Part shown: positions 24,376-35,166 of the stretch, one piece after another
Numbering within the stretch: the stretch's first letter is position 1
How the letters are laid out: every line of letters begins with the position of its first letter
NCBI RefSeq assembly: GCF_003086295.3
Contig: NC_092046.1
Location: 105,193,363 to 105,257,362 of the forward strand
Source of the DNA: Arachis hypogaea
Lineage: Eukaryota; Streptophyta; Magnoliopsida; Fabales; Fabaceae
Reading direction: 5' to 3'
DNA length: 64,000 bases
Program-made: the position numbers and the translations under genes
The notes under the pieces: generated by a model
What the model saw: the letters and a program-made list of their open reading frames with translations, nothing else
What the model was told of the DNA's origin: nothing
Databases searched by the model: none

Positions 24376-24647
24376 GAGTTAAATAACTCTTTAATAGAAG
24401 TTCCAATGATATACTGTGATAACTTCAGTGCAGTATTATTAGATGTCAATCCTATTTTACATAATAAGTCCAAATATTTTAAGATATACTTGTATTTTTT
24501 TAGAAATCATGTAAATGACAAAGAAATCGGAATATACCAAATCTCAAAAACTGTGCAAGTGGATGATATTTTCACAAAGGTTATACACTCATAAAACTTC
24601 CTACACTTCAGAGACAAACTTAGCATTAGTGATCAAGGTCTAATTTA
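24376..24647 (+). pseudogene. Ty1-copia RNase H C-terminal fragment
   Basis: The frame reads YCDNFSAVLL, KSKYFKIYLYF and QVDDIFTKV, the order at the end of copia RNase H (CDN, SKH, ADIFTK motifs). A stop at 24,592-24,594 precedes a further homologous segment (FLHFRDKLSI) ending at TAG 24,645. The rest of the polyprotein is absent upstream. The catalytic Asp of the CDN-type motif is visible, but the fragment is far too short to act. Confidence 0.8.
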
Positions 24648-24742
24648 GCACAGCAACAGCAGTTTTCTAGAAAGCATAATTTAGAGAATATGAAGATCAA
24701 AGAAAAAAGAAACAACTTAAAAAATAGGAAAATTAGAGATAA

Positions 24743-25039
24743 TGATAGGAGTTACGGTATGTATATATCTTAGTAAGGACTTTCTTAATTATAGTTAGTA
24801 ATGGGTCAGCACAAATTAATTATAATTAGCTTAGTTATAGCTAGATGTTAGTAAGAAGGAGTAGATGCTAACAACTTTTGTTAGTTAGTTTATAATAGTA
24901 ATTTCCTTTCTCATTGTAATTCACTTGGCTTTCACCTCATGTCATAACAGAATCATCTCATTTTGATTGATTCAATGTATCTCTCAATCAATTCCTCTTC
25001 TTCCTTCTCTACCCTCTAGGGTTGGGGTTTTTTATTTCA
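24743..25039 (+). repeat. Probable 3' LTR of the copia relic
   Basis: It starts TGATAGGAGTTAC after a purine-rich stretch, about 100 bp beyond the RNase H fragment. It continues through GTTAGTTAG-type sequence and a CATTGTAATTCA region, and ends near a TTTCA at 25,039. This resembles the short LTRs of plant copia elements. Borders are estimates, since no second LTR exists in the window. Confidence 0.45.
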
Positions 25040-27329
25040 AACAAAATGATTCTACGTCACAGCAAACAAAATTCAAAATACAGCTAACAAAAATTATGAG
25101 CAATATTAAGTAATTAACCAAAACAAATTATTCCTATTTCCTAGTCACAGAAGATAAGATATTCAGAACCAAAAATCAAGCACAACTTTAAAATTTCAGA
25201 ATTAGTAACCACAAGCATCAACAGCGCAAGACTCAGGCTAGAATACACACATAAATGAATAATATACAAATACAAGTTTCTTCAAATCCTCTACCAACTC
25301 TTTAGGGTTCAGTTCTAGTAAAATACAACACAAAATATCTGTCTAACCTTAATACTTATAAAAGTAAGCATACTACAGAACAAGAGCAGTTGGATAAGAG
25401 GGCCACCATCAACACCGAAACAATCACAAGCATACAGAACATGTGAATATTATTATACCAACCATAATAATAAAATAGCTCTTCTAATGCATCTCCAAAA
25501 ATAGCCCAAATCAAGAAAACTACATAATCTGATCCACCTGGTTCAGAAAGCTTACATACATTAGAAAAATTAAGAATCAACTAAGAGAAAAATAAAAAGA
25601 AAGCATGGCTGATTCGATTCAATTGACTGAGATGAAGAATCAAACAGGGCTGACAAGCTGAGAGTTTAAATGTTAAACCTCAGTATTCAAGTAACATGAC
25701 TCCATTATTGTTATTATTACATCCTTCTAATGTCACAAATTCCATACATATTATGGTCCGTTGACACTAGTGTATTCACAACTTGGCCTCATCATTCTGA
25801 TTCATACATTAAGTAAAAGAAAAAGTCCCAATAAGCTTTCATTACAATTTTTTACAAAGAGTTGGGGCTTTGGTTTGGAATTCATGCCGTTGATAATTAC
25901 GAGAGGCATGAGGCCGTGAATCAGTAACATAGGCAGTGCAAATTTTAACAAAATTCACCACAATGAGTAACAACAAGCAAAATCATTGAAGGAACACTCA
26001 GTAATATAGGCAGTTCAAATTTTAACAAACCTCATCAAGACGATTAACAACAACAAAAAGAACTGAAAGAACAGTGAATCAGTAACATGGGCAGTGCAAA
26101 TGTAAATTTTAAAAGTTATCAACTTAAAATTTATCATCAAATACAATCAGTGAGCAAAGCCAAGTATTCAAGCACTGATTGAGCATTCTGTTCTGATTCT
26201 GTGACTGAGAGGCAGTAAATTCAGCAACAAGTGCAAGTTACAGCAACAAATTTAAAAAATCCTAGTAAAGTACCGATTTACAGCAAAAAGGTGAATTTAT
26301 TGATTACCAATTCAACAACATGCGGGAACACAGGGAGAAACATATGCAAATTAACCATGCCCAGCCAGCTGTTTTATGCCTTTTTAATCAGAATAAACAA
26401 CCAAAGCTAGTGCATGGATGATATGCACATAAAATCAGATGAAAAAACCTGTTTACAGAGGTCTTCAAGGAACTCAGACTATGTACTGGGTTTGATGTCA
26501 CTGTCATTAAGAATGAATGAATGCTTGATGAGCTCAATTATCATTTCGCATAGGTTCTCACTCACTAACAATGTACCTCCTAATTGCCCATAAAACCCTT
26601 ATCATAGTCATATCATATTTCCTTAAAAAATCAAAACGCATACATAAAATATTTATTAGTGTTTAACCAATGCAACCCGTTAAGTCCTAACAAAATTAGA
26701 ATTTAAATCAAAGGGATGCACTAATCATGGACTTCAACACCACATCTAACTTTCATAGTAAACAATCTCAAATACAATGATCACCAATATCCAGCAAATA
26801 AACAATAAATATACTGCAACAAGTTAGCAAATAAACAAGAACAAGACCTAAATAGAAAATCCAACAAATGAAGTCGCAGCAACCGAACAATTTGACAAAT
26901 TAGGATGACAACAGCCCAACAATTTAGCAAATCAACTTAAGAAATTCAATAACAGAAAATCACAACAAAAAAAAAGGTAACACAAGAACACAAGAATGAT
27001 TAGCAAATTAAGAAGTTCACAATAACAGTTTAAACATGTACCAGATGAACACTAATGCAAGTGCAATCATCATGCTAACATGTTTTCTGCAAAGATGCTA
27101 TTTGTACAGCTAAAATTTCCTCATTACTATGATCCAATTATTCTAATTTCACATGCAATCAACTTAATAAGTTTCTAAAAGCTAGCAAGTATAAAACCAA
27201 CCAGAAATATGGTTAAAGCAATTCATCAAACATGTTGAGTGCGGTAAAATTAAAACGAAATAAGAGAATTCAAAGCTTGATTTCATCGTGATAGAGAAGA
27301 GAACATAACTTTTGTAACTTTAATTTAGT
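25040..27329. other. AT-rich stretch with local repeats
   Basis: No gene was found. At about 25,915-26,110 three imperfect copies of a CAGTAACATAGGCAGTGCAAAT-like unit with an intervening caacaag segment lie in tandem at roughly 60-90 bp spacing. Confidence 0.5.
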
Positions 27330-27865
27330 CTACCAAAACATCCAAACCAATATCAAATAAAATAAGTACTTATTGTAATATAAATCATAGGTTGCAGAGT
27401 TCGAAGAAGAGTGTTGGTGTTGTGCGAGTGTATTGTCTGGTGGCGGGTTTAGGGAACTCACGGCGGGGACGAAGGAGAGCAGTTTGAAGGCTGTGTGGAG
27501 CGCGCGGGTTGGTCGCAGAGTTTGAAGCAGAGCAACGTGGCTTCCAGACGCACGCGAACTCGAACGGTGAAGGGCGATTGAACGCGAACGGTGAACGCCG
27601 AGCGAACGCGTACGGCGAAGAATGCGATCGAAAATGTGAACATGAACGGCAAACAAACGGCGACGGAAGGACGGCTGAGCAGACAAATACGACAGATGCC
27701 GAGGTCGAGGAAGCAACCGCGATCGGTGACAGCAAACAGGGGTTGAAGATTTGGAGCACGAGGGACGCTAGATGACGGAACGCGAACTGTGAGTGCGACG
27801 GACGGCGGCAGTATGACACTCCTTGTGGCGGTGGTGTAGGCTTACAGTGCTAGGGTTTTGTGGTT
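27330..27865. other. GC-rich, CpG-rich block of unknown origin
   Basis: The block stands out from its AT-rich surroundings. Several frames are open on both strands (up to 144 codons on the minus strand), with Arg/Ser-rich translations and no recognisable domain. The plus strand near 27,840 reads GTGCTAGGGTTTTGTG, as in plant 5' UTRs. It may be a promoter or first-exon region of a lost gene; coding function is unsupported. Confidence 0.4.
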
Positions 27866-28006
27866 GGGTTTGGGTGATTTCTCTGACTGAAAGAAAGAAA
27901 CGGAGAAAGGGAGAAAGAAACGAATGAGCGTCCCTTTTTTTGTGTAAACCGGCCTGGTTCCGGTTCGATCTGACCAGTCGGCTTTTGTGCGGTTCAACGA
28001 TTTTTT
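27866..28006 (+). repeat. 140-bp direct repeat, left copy
   Basis: It matches 29,671-29,810 with few changes. Shared words include GGGTGATTTCTCT, GAAAGAAAGAAACGGAG, AACGAATGAGCGTCC and CGGCTTTTGTGCGG. Confidence 0.85.
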
Positions 28007-28291
28007 TTAACCGGACTTGCAATAGATCCGGTGGAACCTGGCGGGTTTCGATGAAAACTGGTGACCCGGCCGGGTGATGTGACCCGGTCCGGGTTGTGAA
28101 TTTTTTTTTATTCCTAAGCAAAACGGCGTCGTTCTAATGAATAATTCCCCCTCCCCAAACTGAAATGAAACCCTAATGGCTATCCCCCTTCCCCCATTGC
28201 CTCATGCCCTCACCTCACATCTCCTGATCTCCCTAATGGCGTCTGAGAAGAGTTCTCACTTCTCTGACTCTCTGAGACTTTGAGAATTTAA

Positions 28292-28472
28292 GTTCATCAA
28301 CCTCGTCATCACTCTCAGTCTCGCGTCGTCCTCGTCGTCACCCCCCTGCCAACCTCGTCGTCATCACTCTCAGTCTCGCGTGGTCCTCGTCGGCTCTGTT
28401 CATCAAGTCGCGGCCTCACCTCTTGTCGTCACTCTCAGTCTCAGGTGGTCCTCATCAGCGCTGTTCATCAAC
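28292..28472 (+). repeat. Short minisatellite inside the hAT-like element
   Basis: There are three imperfect units of about 55-70 bp, each with CGTCAT-CACTCTCAGTCTC, GTGGTCCTCGTC and GCTCTGTTCATCAA words, CpG-rich on a CT-rich strand. Confidence 0.65.
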
Positions 28473-29143
28473 TAGCTCAGAAAGGTCAGAACGCTTCTGC
28501 AGCCTCACCTCTCCGTCACTCACAGTCTCTGCCTCAGTTCATCACTTCCTCTGCTCCCTCAGGTCAGTGCCTCTGCTATTGACCTATTGTTACGAAATCT
28601 GTTGATAAATTTGATTTTTTAGAGTAGTTATTGAATTGTATTGTTGCTGGATTCTGGTGGGTAATTTGGTATCTGTTGAATTGAATTATATTGTTGCTGG
28701 TTGCTGGTTGGTAATTTGGTCTCTGCTTCGGATCCTTGGCATTTGTCAGAAAATTTTTTCATTTTGCTCTCTAGTCCCTTGATTCTTGTCTTGAATCTGC
28801 CTTTTCGATCTTTCTCAGTTGAGAGGCACTTCAATTCTGTTGAATTGTTCTTGAATTGTATTTTCCCTGTTTGTTGCTGGTTGCTGCTGTTGCTAGTTGC
28901 TGTGTTGGTTATTTGGTATATAGTTTTTTAGTTGTTGGTTGTTTAGAGTTGCTGTTAGGTGAATCAGAAAACTTTGGTGTTGTTGTTTACTGCTGGTTTG
29001 TTTAGACTTTAGACTTTGGAGTTGCTGTTAGTTGAATCAGAGAACTTTGGTGAAATGGTGGTGGTTGTTGTGTTGCTTAAAAACTGATTTAAGCAAATCC
29101 TGTTGCTGAAAATATTTTTGGTTTTTTTGCTAGAATTTTAAAA

Positions 29144-29360
29144 ATGGCTTCATCTCAAACACCATCAGAAACGCCACCATTGTCAAAAATACACAAATGT
29201 AGATCAATTAAATTTGGAAGATGACCAAGATAATGATGGACCAAGTAACAATGCTATGGAAGATATGGATACAAATCAAAATGAGGGAAATGTTGATCAA
29301 GCTCCTAATTTGCCCTATGAAGATGTTGATGCCGACTTTGAGCTCACCCCTTGGACTTGA
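29144..29360 (+). pseudogene. hAT transposase remnant (N- and C-terminal ends only)
   Basis: ATG at 29,144 begins MASSQTPSETPPL. After a one-base frameshift near 29,192 an acidic, Asn-rich frame continues (LEDDQDNDGPSNN, NLPYEDVDADFELTPW) to TGA at 29,358-29,360. I read this as the two ends of a hAT transposase joined by a large deletion that removed the DNA-binding, catalytic and dimerisation regions. The assignment rests mainly on the hAT-like end downstream. Confidence 0.5.
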
Positions 29361-29670
29361 TTTAATGAATGTGTTATCTTTAACTTGCTCTAGTTGATTT
29401 AAATTGAGAACATATTTTGTACTAAAAACTAGTTTATTAACTCTTCATTTAGATTATTAGTTATGTTTAAGACTTGATATTTGATTATTAATGTTTGTAA
29501 GACTCGCATTTTAAGTTTTAAGACATTATTTCAATTTTATTAATATAATTTTATATTTTTTTAGTTATGACCTGATTAACCGGGTGAATTAGTGACCCAC
29601 CGGTTGAACCAGTAATCCGGTGACCCAGTCATATAACCGGGTTGATTACCGGTTCGGTTCTGATAACTAT

Positions 29671-29810
29671 GGGTGTGGGTGATTTCTCTAACCGAAAGAA
29701 AGAAACGGAGAAAGGGAGAAAGAAACGAATGAGCGTCCGTTTTTTGTGTAAACCAGCCTGGTTCCGGTTTGATCCGACCGGTCGGCTTTTGTGCGGTTCA
29801 ACGATTTTTT
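29671..29810 (+). repeat. 140-bp direct repeat, right copy
   Basis: Partner of 27,866-28,006. It begins at the first base after the hAT-like right end. Confidence 0.85.
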
Positions 29811-30017
29811 ACCGGTTTTTAATTACCAGTTTTATATGCCTGCTCGGTCTGTTAGTGTTATTAGTTTGCAGTTAAACCGATCCGATCGACCGGTCCGTTC
29901 CAGTTTCGAGGTATATTGTTGAGAACAAAAACCGCTATCAATTAAGCATCAACACATTTCGCGTTCAATAGTGAGGTTGCAATTTTTCATCTTTTTATTG
30001 CAATATTTTTTGTGTAG

Positions 30018-30634
30018 GAGCAGCATGAAAGAGGTCCTCATGGAGGACCATGCTCTACTCTCTTCATTGCAAATCTTGGTCCAAACTGCACTGAAGATGA
30101 ACTGAGACAAACTGTCTCAGTGTGAGTTATTGTGTCTATAGTAAAGTTGTTCATATTGGAGCAGTGCTGGACCTACTGGTTCTTGTTATATCTTGATCTT
30201 GCAATGTTCATCTTTCACTTGATTTTGAGTTTTTACTATCGACCTTTAATGTCTTAAATCCATTTTCCAGGTATGCTGGATTCAACATGGTCAAAATCCG
30301 TTCTAGAGGAGGAATGCCGGTTACATTTGCTGATTTTGATGTGAGTCATAGTTCTTGTTCAATCCCCTGTTGGTCAGTGTAGTAAATTTTGCTTGCTTAC
30401 CCCTTATCAATTTACTAACCTTTATTCTTTTACAGGAAGTTGAACAAGCTACTAAGGTCATGGAGCAGCTTCAGGGCAGCATGCTGTCGTCGTCAGATCG
30501 GGGTGGCATGCACATAGAGTAACTTCTAACCTAATGGTTTCTATTAATTTTAGATACTCTAGCTAGGATTGATGTCTTATGTCCCTAAATATTTTCTTGT
30601 AGATACGCAAGGTCTAAAATGAGGAAGCATTAGA
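30018..30634 (+). pseudogene. 5'-truncated nuclear-speckle RRM protein gene, last four exons
   Basis: Exons 30,018-30,121, 30,271-30,340, 30,436-30,518 and 30,604-30,634 join in frame through proper GT/AG borders and end at TAG. The product is an RNA recognition motif with RNP2-like LFIANLGPNCTEDELRQ, then GGMPVTFADFD and a C-terminus MHIEYARSKMRKH. Plant nuclear speckle RNA-binding proteins (NSRa/NSRb type), which bind alternatively spliced and long non-coding transcripts, end the same way. All splice sites and the frame are intact. The upstream half of the protein is missing; intron-like sequence precedes the first exon, and before that lies the hAT and repeat region. It is probably a captured or truncated fragment; I cannot exclude far-upstream exons. 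Confidence 0.68.
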
Positions 30635-32963
30635 AGAAAGGGAAGCAAGCCAACCAATGAATTTATGTTGTCTGAACCCTCTCAGGATTGTCATCATCAG
30701 CCAACCAATGAATTTTGCTTCACATGATTCCTAGAAGTCAAGAATTCAAAAAATCATAGGACATTGTCAACATCAGCCAACCAAGATTTTTTGGTTTTAT
30801 CAATTGCTTCAAAATTTTAAGATTTTTAAAATGGATAAACTCTATCAGTCTCATTAACTGCTACTATATATTCAGCATTTTTTGCTTTTGTTTTGTCATG
30901 TCTATACTTACCTCTTTTTTAATTATGAGATATTGAGATTAGTGCTATATTTTATAAAATATGAAGATATTGTATCATGAGTCATGAGACTTGCATATAT
31001 TAGAGTTTAGTGTACATTTTCATAAATAAAATGTTTCTGATATCATTCAAACTCAAAAAGGTGAAGTGTCATTATTAATTACCCTGTGATTTTAGTACCC
31101 TTCATAGATGCAAAAGGCTAACTCTGATTTGTCTATATCGCTGTCCAAGTTGGTTCAGAACTTCAGATGACAACCATCAAACCATGTTTGTTTGCTTCTC
31201 AACGCATGCATGTGCATGGACACGCGCATAGAAAGTGAAAAGGGATAGTTAAACCAACAATCTTTGAACTTAGAAGAAGCTACTCCATTTCATTTCATTT
31301 CAAGACCCCACAAACTCTCTCAAGTCAAAGAGGCCCTTTTAGGCACAATAGTGTGTACATGATTTTCCCTGAAGAATTTCAAAAACTTCTATATTTTTTT
31401 ACCTATCCTACTTTCACCCTGCTATTATACACATGCAAAATTAGATCACTGCAGAAAGATAGATAGAAAGATGCAAAATTACAAAATAGGAGGGAAAATA
31501 AACATATTTAGCATAACAAGAAAAAAGCAATTCTCAATTTTGATCAAGTATCAACCCCTTTCTAAATGTCATCTTCACATGAAGTCCTTCTTGCTTTGTT
31601 GTCCCTGTCCCAATATGCAGGCCTCTATTTGTCAAGAGATAGCTTCCCACCGAATGATTCAAGTGACACCTCTAACAGAGGACCCCTGTAATGGTGCTGC
31701 CTCTGCAGCGGCACCGACCAGAGTCGGCCACTCCGGTTTCCCACATCATAACTTGGAGTTGAAATGTAACTTGCGTCCATGACCATGTCGCCGTCCAGTA
31801 TACGAAGAACCTTGAATAAACAAGCAGAAATAATTTTAAAAACAGTTAGGCAGGGAACATGGTCAAATTCAAAAAACATGATCTAAACATGCAGCATTAG
31901 CTTTTCCTATTGATTTTAACTTAAAACAGAGTTTGATCAAATTATAATATATATGTGATTGAGAATTCTTCAAAGCAATTTTTTCCAACAAAAAATAAGT
32001 TCAAGAACTTGTTTACCTGTGACATGCGTGGTCTGGAATGAGGATCTCGCCGTATGCATAATGATGCAGCATGCAACATGCAATATACCTCATTTTCTAA
32101 GTATTGGTTCCCCAGCCTTGGATCAATCAGTTCCTCAATGGCATATTCTTCCAACAGAGATCGTGTCTGTTAAATATCAAGACATTTACTCAAATTTCGA
32201 CAAGACTTGGCATGAACAACCAGAAACATAAAAGGGGATTAATATAGGATTTCTGATTGTTAATTATAGACATAGCCATACTTTAACTCTTAGGCAATGT
32301 TTGGTTGGGGATAAAATAAAGGGTGAAATTTTTCACAGAATGGTTCGAGTAAAAATTGCAAATATAACTTACCCACTCAGTGAGACACTGCTGTCCCTTA
32401 GGCCGCGTGAGATCCACAGCTTTTCTCCCTGTAACAAGCTCCACCAATACCACCCCAAATGAATAAACATCAGCTTTCTCAGTTATTTGGCCGCTTTGAG
32501 CATATTCAGGAGCCAAATACCTACACAATAACAACATATCTTAATTGTGAGTTCATATTTCTCAGACAAGTTTTGATTATGAAAACCATTCAGGACAAAC
32601 ACAAATACATACCCGAATGTTCCAATTACTCGGGTTTCCACACCCGTGTCTCCATCAGGTTGCCACCTCGCCAATCCAAAATCACCAACCTTGAAATCAC
32701 AATATAATGCTGTTAGAAAAATTAGGCATGTATGTAATCCAACTCAAATTCAGCATACACCAGAGTTTAGAATGTAATCTATACAAGACTCAGAAAATTC
32801 TGTCTTTTACATCCAATGGTAAGTAAATTTAAAAATGTAGATGGGTGGATATTCAAAAGTGAGGTAAAGGTGCCTTTTATAGTGTAAACTACAAACCTAC
32901 AAGAATGCATTGTACAATAGGCAAGCACTACCATTCCAGTGGTTCAAAATCATGAGTTATGAG

Positions 32964-33032
32964 AATGTTGTTAGGCCGCATGTCACGGTGGATAATGCAT
33001 CCCACTCTACACTCTTCATGAAGATATCGTAA
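32964..33032 (-). repeat. 69-bp perfect direct repeat, copy 1 (kinase exon)
   Basis: Identical to 34,517-34,585. It encodes the catalytic-loop stretch around [11 protein letters not shown]. It bounds the insertion that carries the SNF2 fragment. Confidence 0.95.
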
Positions 33033-33765
33033 TTGGAGATAAGTTTCCGCTATACGAATTGGGATTCTTTTTTATAAAAAAGAGAATTAAAATAAAATTC
33101 ATTAAGACATAAAGACAAGAAGAAGGATAATACAAAATGTGGGGATAAGTGATCCCTTATGCAAAAGCAAAACAAAACAAAATTTATCTATGAAACACTA
33201 AACCAGAACTTCCAAACTTTCAAATCATAAGCTTTACACCAAATAGAAGCTAGGCATCTAATCGTGTCCCATAAAATTTGCTTGTTAGAAAATCTGTCAT
33301 TGAAGGTGAGTGCAATTTGAGAAAGGAAAGAAAAGGGAAGGTTATAAATGGGGAAGGAATTTAAGGAAACAAGGGAAGAGGTTTTTAACATTGCCTTCAT
33401 TTGAAAGCGCTTAAAAGAGAAATGAGCTTTACAATTTTACTCATCATAAAAGTAACTGAAAATAATTATAAATGATGTACATAATATTTCCATTTCAACA
33501 AGGATAAAACCATATCAAAATATTTTCTTAATCACCCTAAAACCTCTGATTTCGAGATGTTTGGAATATAACTAGGTTACAGAGGCTTTAAGAAGCAATG
33601 CCACTTATTTCCCCTTTCTAACGCAACCTCCAAGAAAAGGGAAGGTATATAATGCTCTTAATGTACCCAAAGGATTGTTTTGTTCAGTAACACGAAACAG
33701 TTAAATGGACAGAAAATCAAAAGACAAGACTTTGGCAATGACATTCAATTAAACAGAATGCGTAC
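33033..33765. other. Left part of the insertion: no gene identified
   Basis: 33,048-33,200 is A-rich and ends abruptly against kinase sequence. 33,430-33,765 is probably intron of the SNF2 gene, because it follows a splice donor of that fragment. Confidence 0.4.
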
Positions 33766-34420
33766 ATGTAAATCGTTCTGAAGTGGTGTCCCAGTCAACA
33801 TCAATCGTTGGTTTGCATTCCGTGCAACAGCCATCAAATTTTTCCACCTAAAGCTATTTCAATCCTTCAAAGCATGAGCTTCATCCATCAGCATGCAGCT
33901 CCACCTCCAGCGCTTCAATATTTTACGATCATCTTTCTGCTGTGGACTAGAGTGAATATAAATTATAAACATGTAGTTAACACCGGAATATTTTGTAGAA
34001 ATGGCATCTCTGTGTAGACAAACGAACCTGTGCCGTTCAAAAAGTGAATAACACACAAGAAGAACATTAAATGGAGGAGGCAACCCTGCCTTCGAGAGGG
34101 AGTTCAACTCCTTGCAATATGCTGTTCGTCCAGCCCCATGGTATTGAAGAGTAGAAACTGACGGGCACCACTTCTTTAGTTCCCTTTCCCAGTTTTCCAA
34201 AACAAAAGCAGGACATACCATGAGATGTGGACCAGGATCATTATGCAAGTGATTCAACAAAGTTAAATATGTAATGGCCTGGTAGACAATAACAGATTTT
34301 ACTCTAATAAGTCAATGATTAAAAATAAAAATGAAGGCATAATCAAACCAAATGGACAAGAACATACCTGAACAGTTTTGCCCAGGCCCATTTCATCTGC
34401 CAATATGGTTGTGCCATACA
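33766..34420 (-). pseudogene. CHR19: CHR19/SMARCAD1-type SNF2 ATPase fragment
   Basis: There are three minus-strand exons: 34,368-about 34,420 (motif I, ILADEMGLGKTVQ), 34,028-34,278 (ITYLTLLNHLHNDPGPHL, VLENWERELKKWCPS, NVLLVCYSLFERH) and 33,766-33,946 (KILKRWRWS, motif II DEAH in LMDEAHALKD, motif III LMLTGTPLQNDLH). Their order matches the first RecA-like lobe of the ETL1/SMARCAD1 remodeller that Arabidopsis calls CHR19. A TGA at 33,861-33,859 follows ALKD. The helicase C-lobe and the N-terminus are missing. It lies wholly within the insertion in the kinase gene, in the same orientation. The family-level call is firm; the exact orthologue is from memory. Confidence 0.72.
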
Positions 34421-34516
34421 TGAAAATCAATTGTTAAGAATGAGACTCATCACAATCAGCGAATAATCTCTAATGCACAAACTCATGGCATAATTACCAT
34501 AAGAAACATAAAATCA

Positions 34517-34585
34517 AATGTTGTTAGGCCGCATGTCACGGTGGATAATGCATCCCACTCTACACTCTTCATGAAGATATCGTAA
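34517..34585 (-). repeat. 69-bp perfect direct repeat, copy 2 (kinase exon)
   Basis: It lies in the complete catalytic-loop exon 34,517-34,650; see copy 1. No mismatch in 69 bases points to a recent event. Confidence 0.95.
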
Positions 34586-35166
34586 CCCACGAGCAGCTCC
34601 AATGGCAATTTTTTGCCGTGCAGCCCATTCTAATGGTTCTCGCTGTCTCCCTGAAATAGTTTGAAATATTAGACTAATTTACAATCATATCAGGAAAATA
34701 TATGCCTTGTTTCAATCACTGTATTCAAAATGAAAAACATCGTCAAAATTAATCCTACTTCACCACCTGCTTTTAGTTGGCATCAGATTAATAAAAATCA
34801 AAGTAGCAAACATAAGTCTGATAAGAACAGAAGTTCGGATGCAAGAGAGCAAGAGAAATCACCATATAAATGTGAATCCAATGATCCATTGCATATGTAC
34901 TCGTAAACTAGTAGCCTTCTCTTATCCTCTATACAGAATCCAATCAGCATAACAACATTTCGGTGCTGAGCACAACTCAGGACTTCTACCTCTGAGCAAA
35001 ACTCAAGGTCACCCTGAGAACTAGCCAATTTATGTTGCTTGACAGCAACGACTTGTCCATCTGGTAGAACCCCTCTGTGAACGGATCCAAATCCCCCCTC
35101 AGCCAGGAAGTTGGCCTCGGAGAATCCACCAGTGCCAAGTTCAAACTCGGCATAGCTGTACCATCT

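Larger units (their letters stand above)
28007..29670 (+). mobile_element. Deleted hAT-like element
   Basis: The right end reads, on the minus strand, CATAGTTATCAGAACCGAAC, a hAT-style terminus, followed by subterminal CCGGTT and GGGTCAC words. The left side (28,010-28,100) carries the same kind of GGTGACCCGG words, but its terminal repeat is not clear. The interior has a leader, a short minisatellite and a remnant of a transposase start and end. The right end coincides exactly with the start of the second 140-bp repeat. Confidence 0.55.
31625..35166 (-). pseudogene. Receptor-like cytoplasmic kinase fragment (SELMODRAFT_444075-like), interrupted
   Basis: Minus-strand exons are 34,863-35,166 (FELGTGGFSEANFL, glycine loop GGFGSVHRGV, VAVKQHK), 34,517-34,650 (HRDMRPNN catalytic loop), 32,927-33,032 (partial repeat of that exon, to FEPL), 32,613-32,692 (VGDFGLARW), 32,373-32,520 ([29 protein letters not shown]), 32,017-32,166 and 31,625-31,810, ending at TAG. 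The sequence matches the plant family usually annotated as inactive protein kinase SELMODRAFT_444075-like. The N-terminal part of that family (about 350 residues) is absent. A 1.48-kb insertion between two perfect 69-bp copies splits the catalytic-loop exon. The donor after FEPL reads GAATGG instead of GT. The gene is therefore broken, although the individual exons have no stops. Confidence 0.78.

Noticed and set aside
24406..24594. Small standalone gene
   Set aside because: It is the C-terminal piece of copia RNase H.
27385..27819. 144-aa minus-strand ORF in the GC-rich block
   Set aside because: Several frames on both strands are equally open; Ser/Arg-rich translation without a domain.
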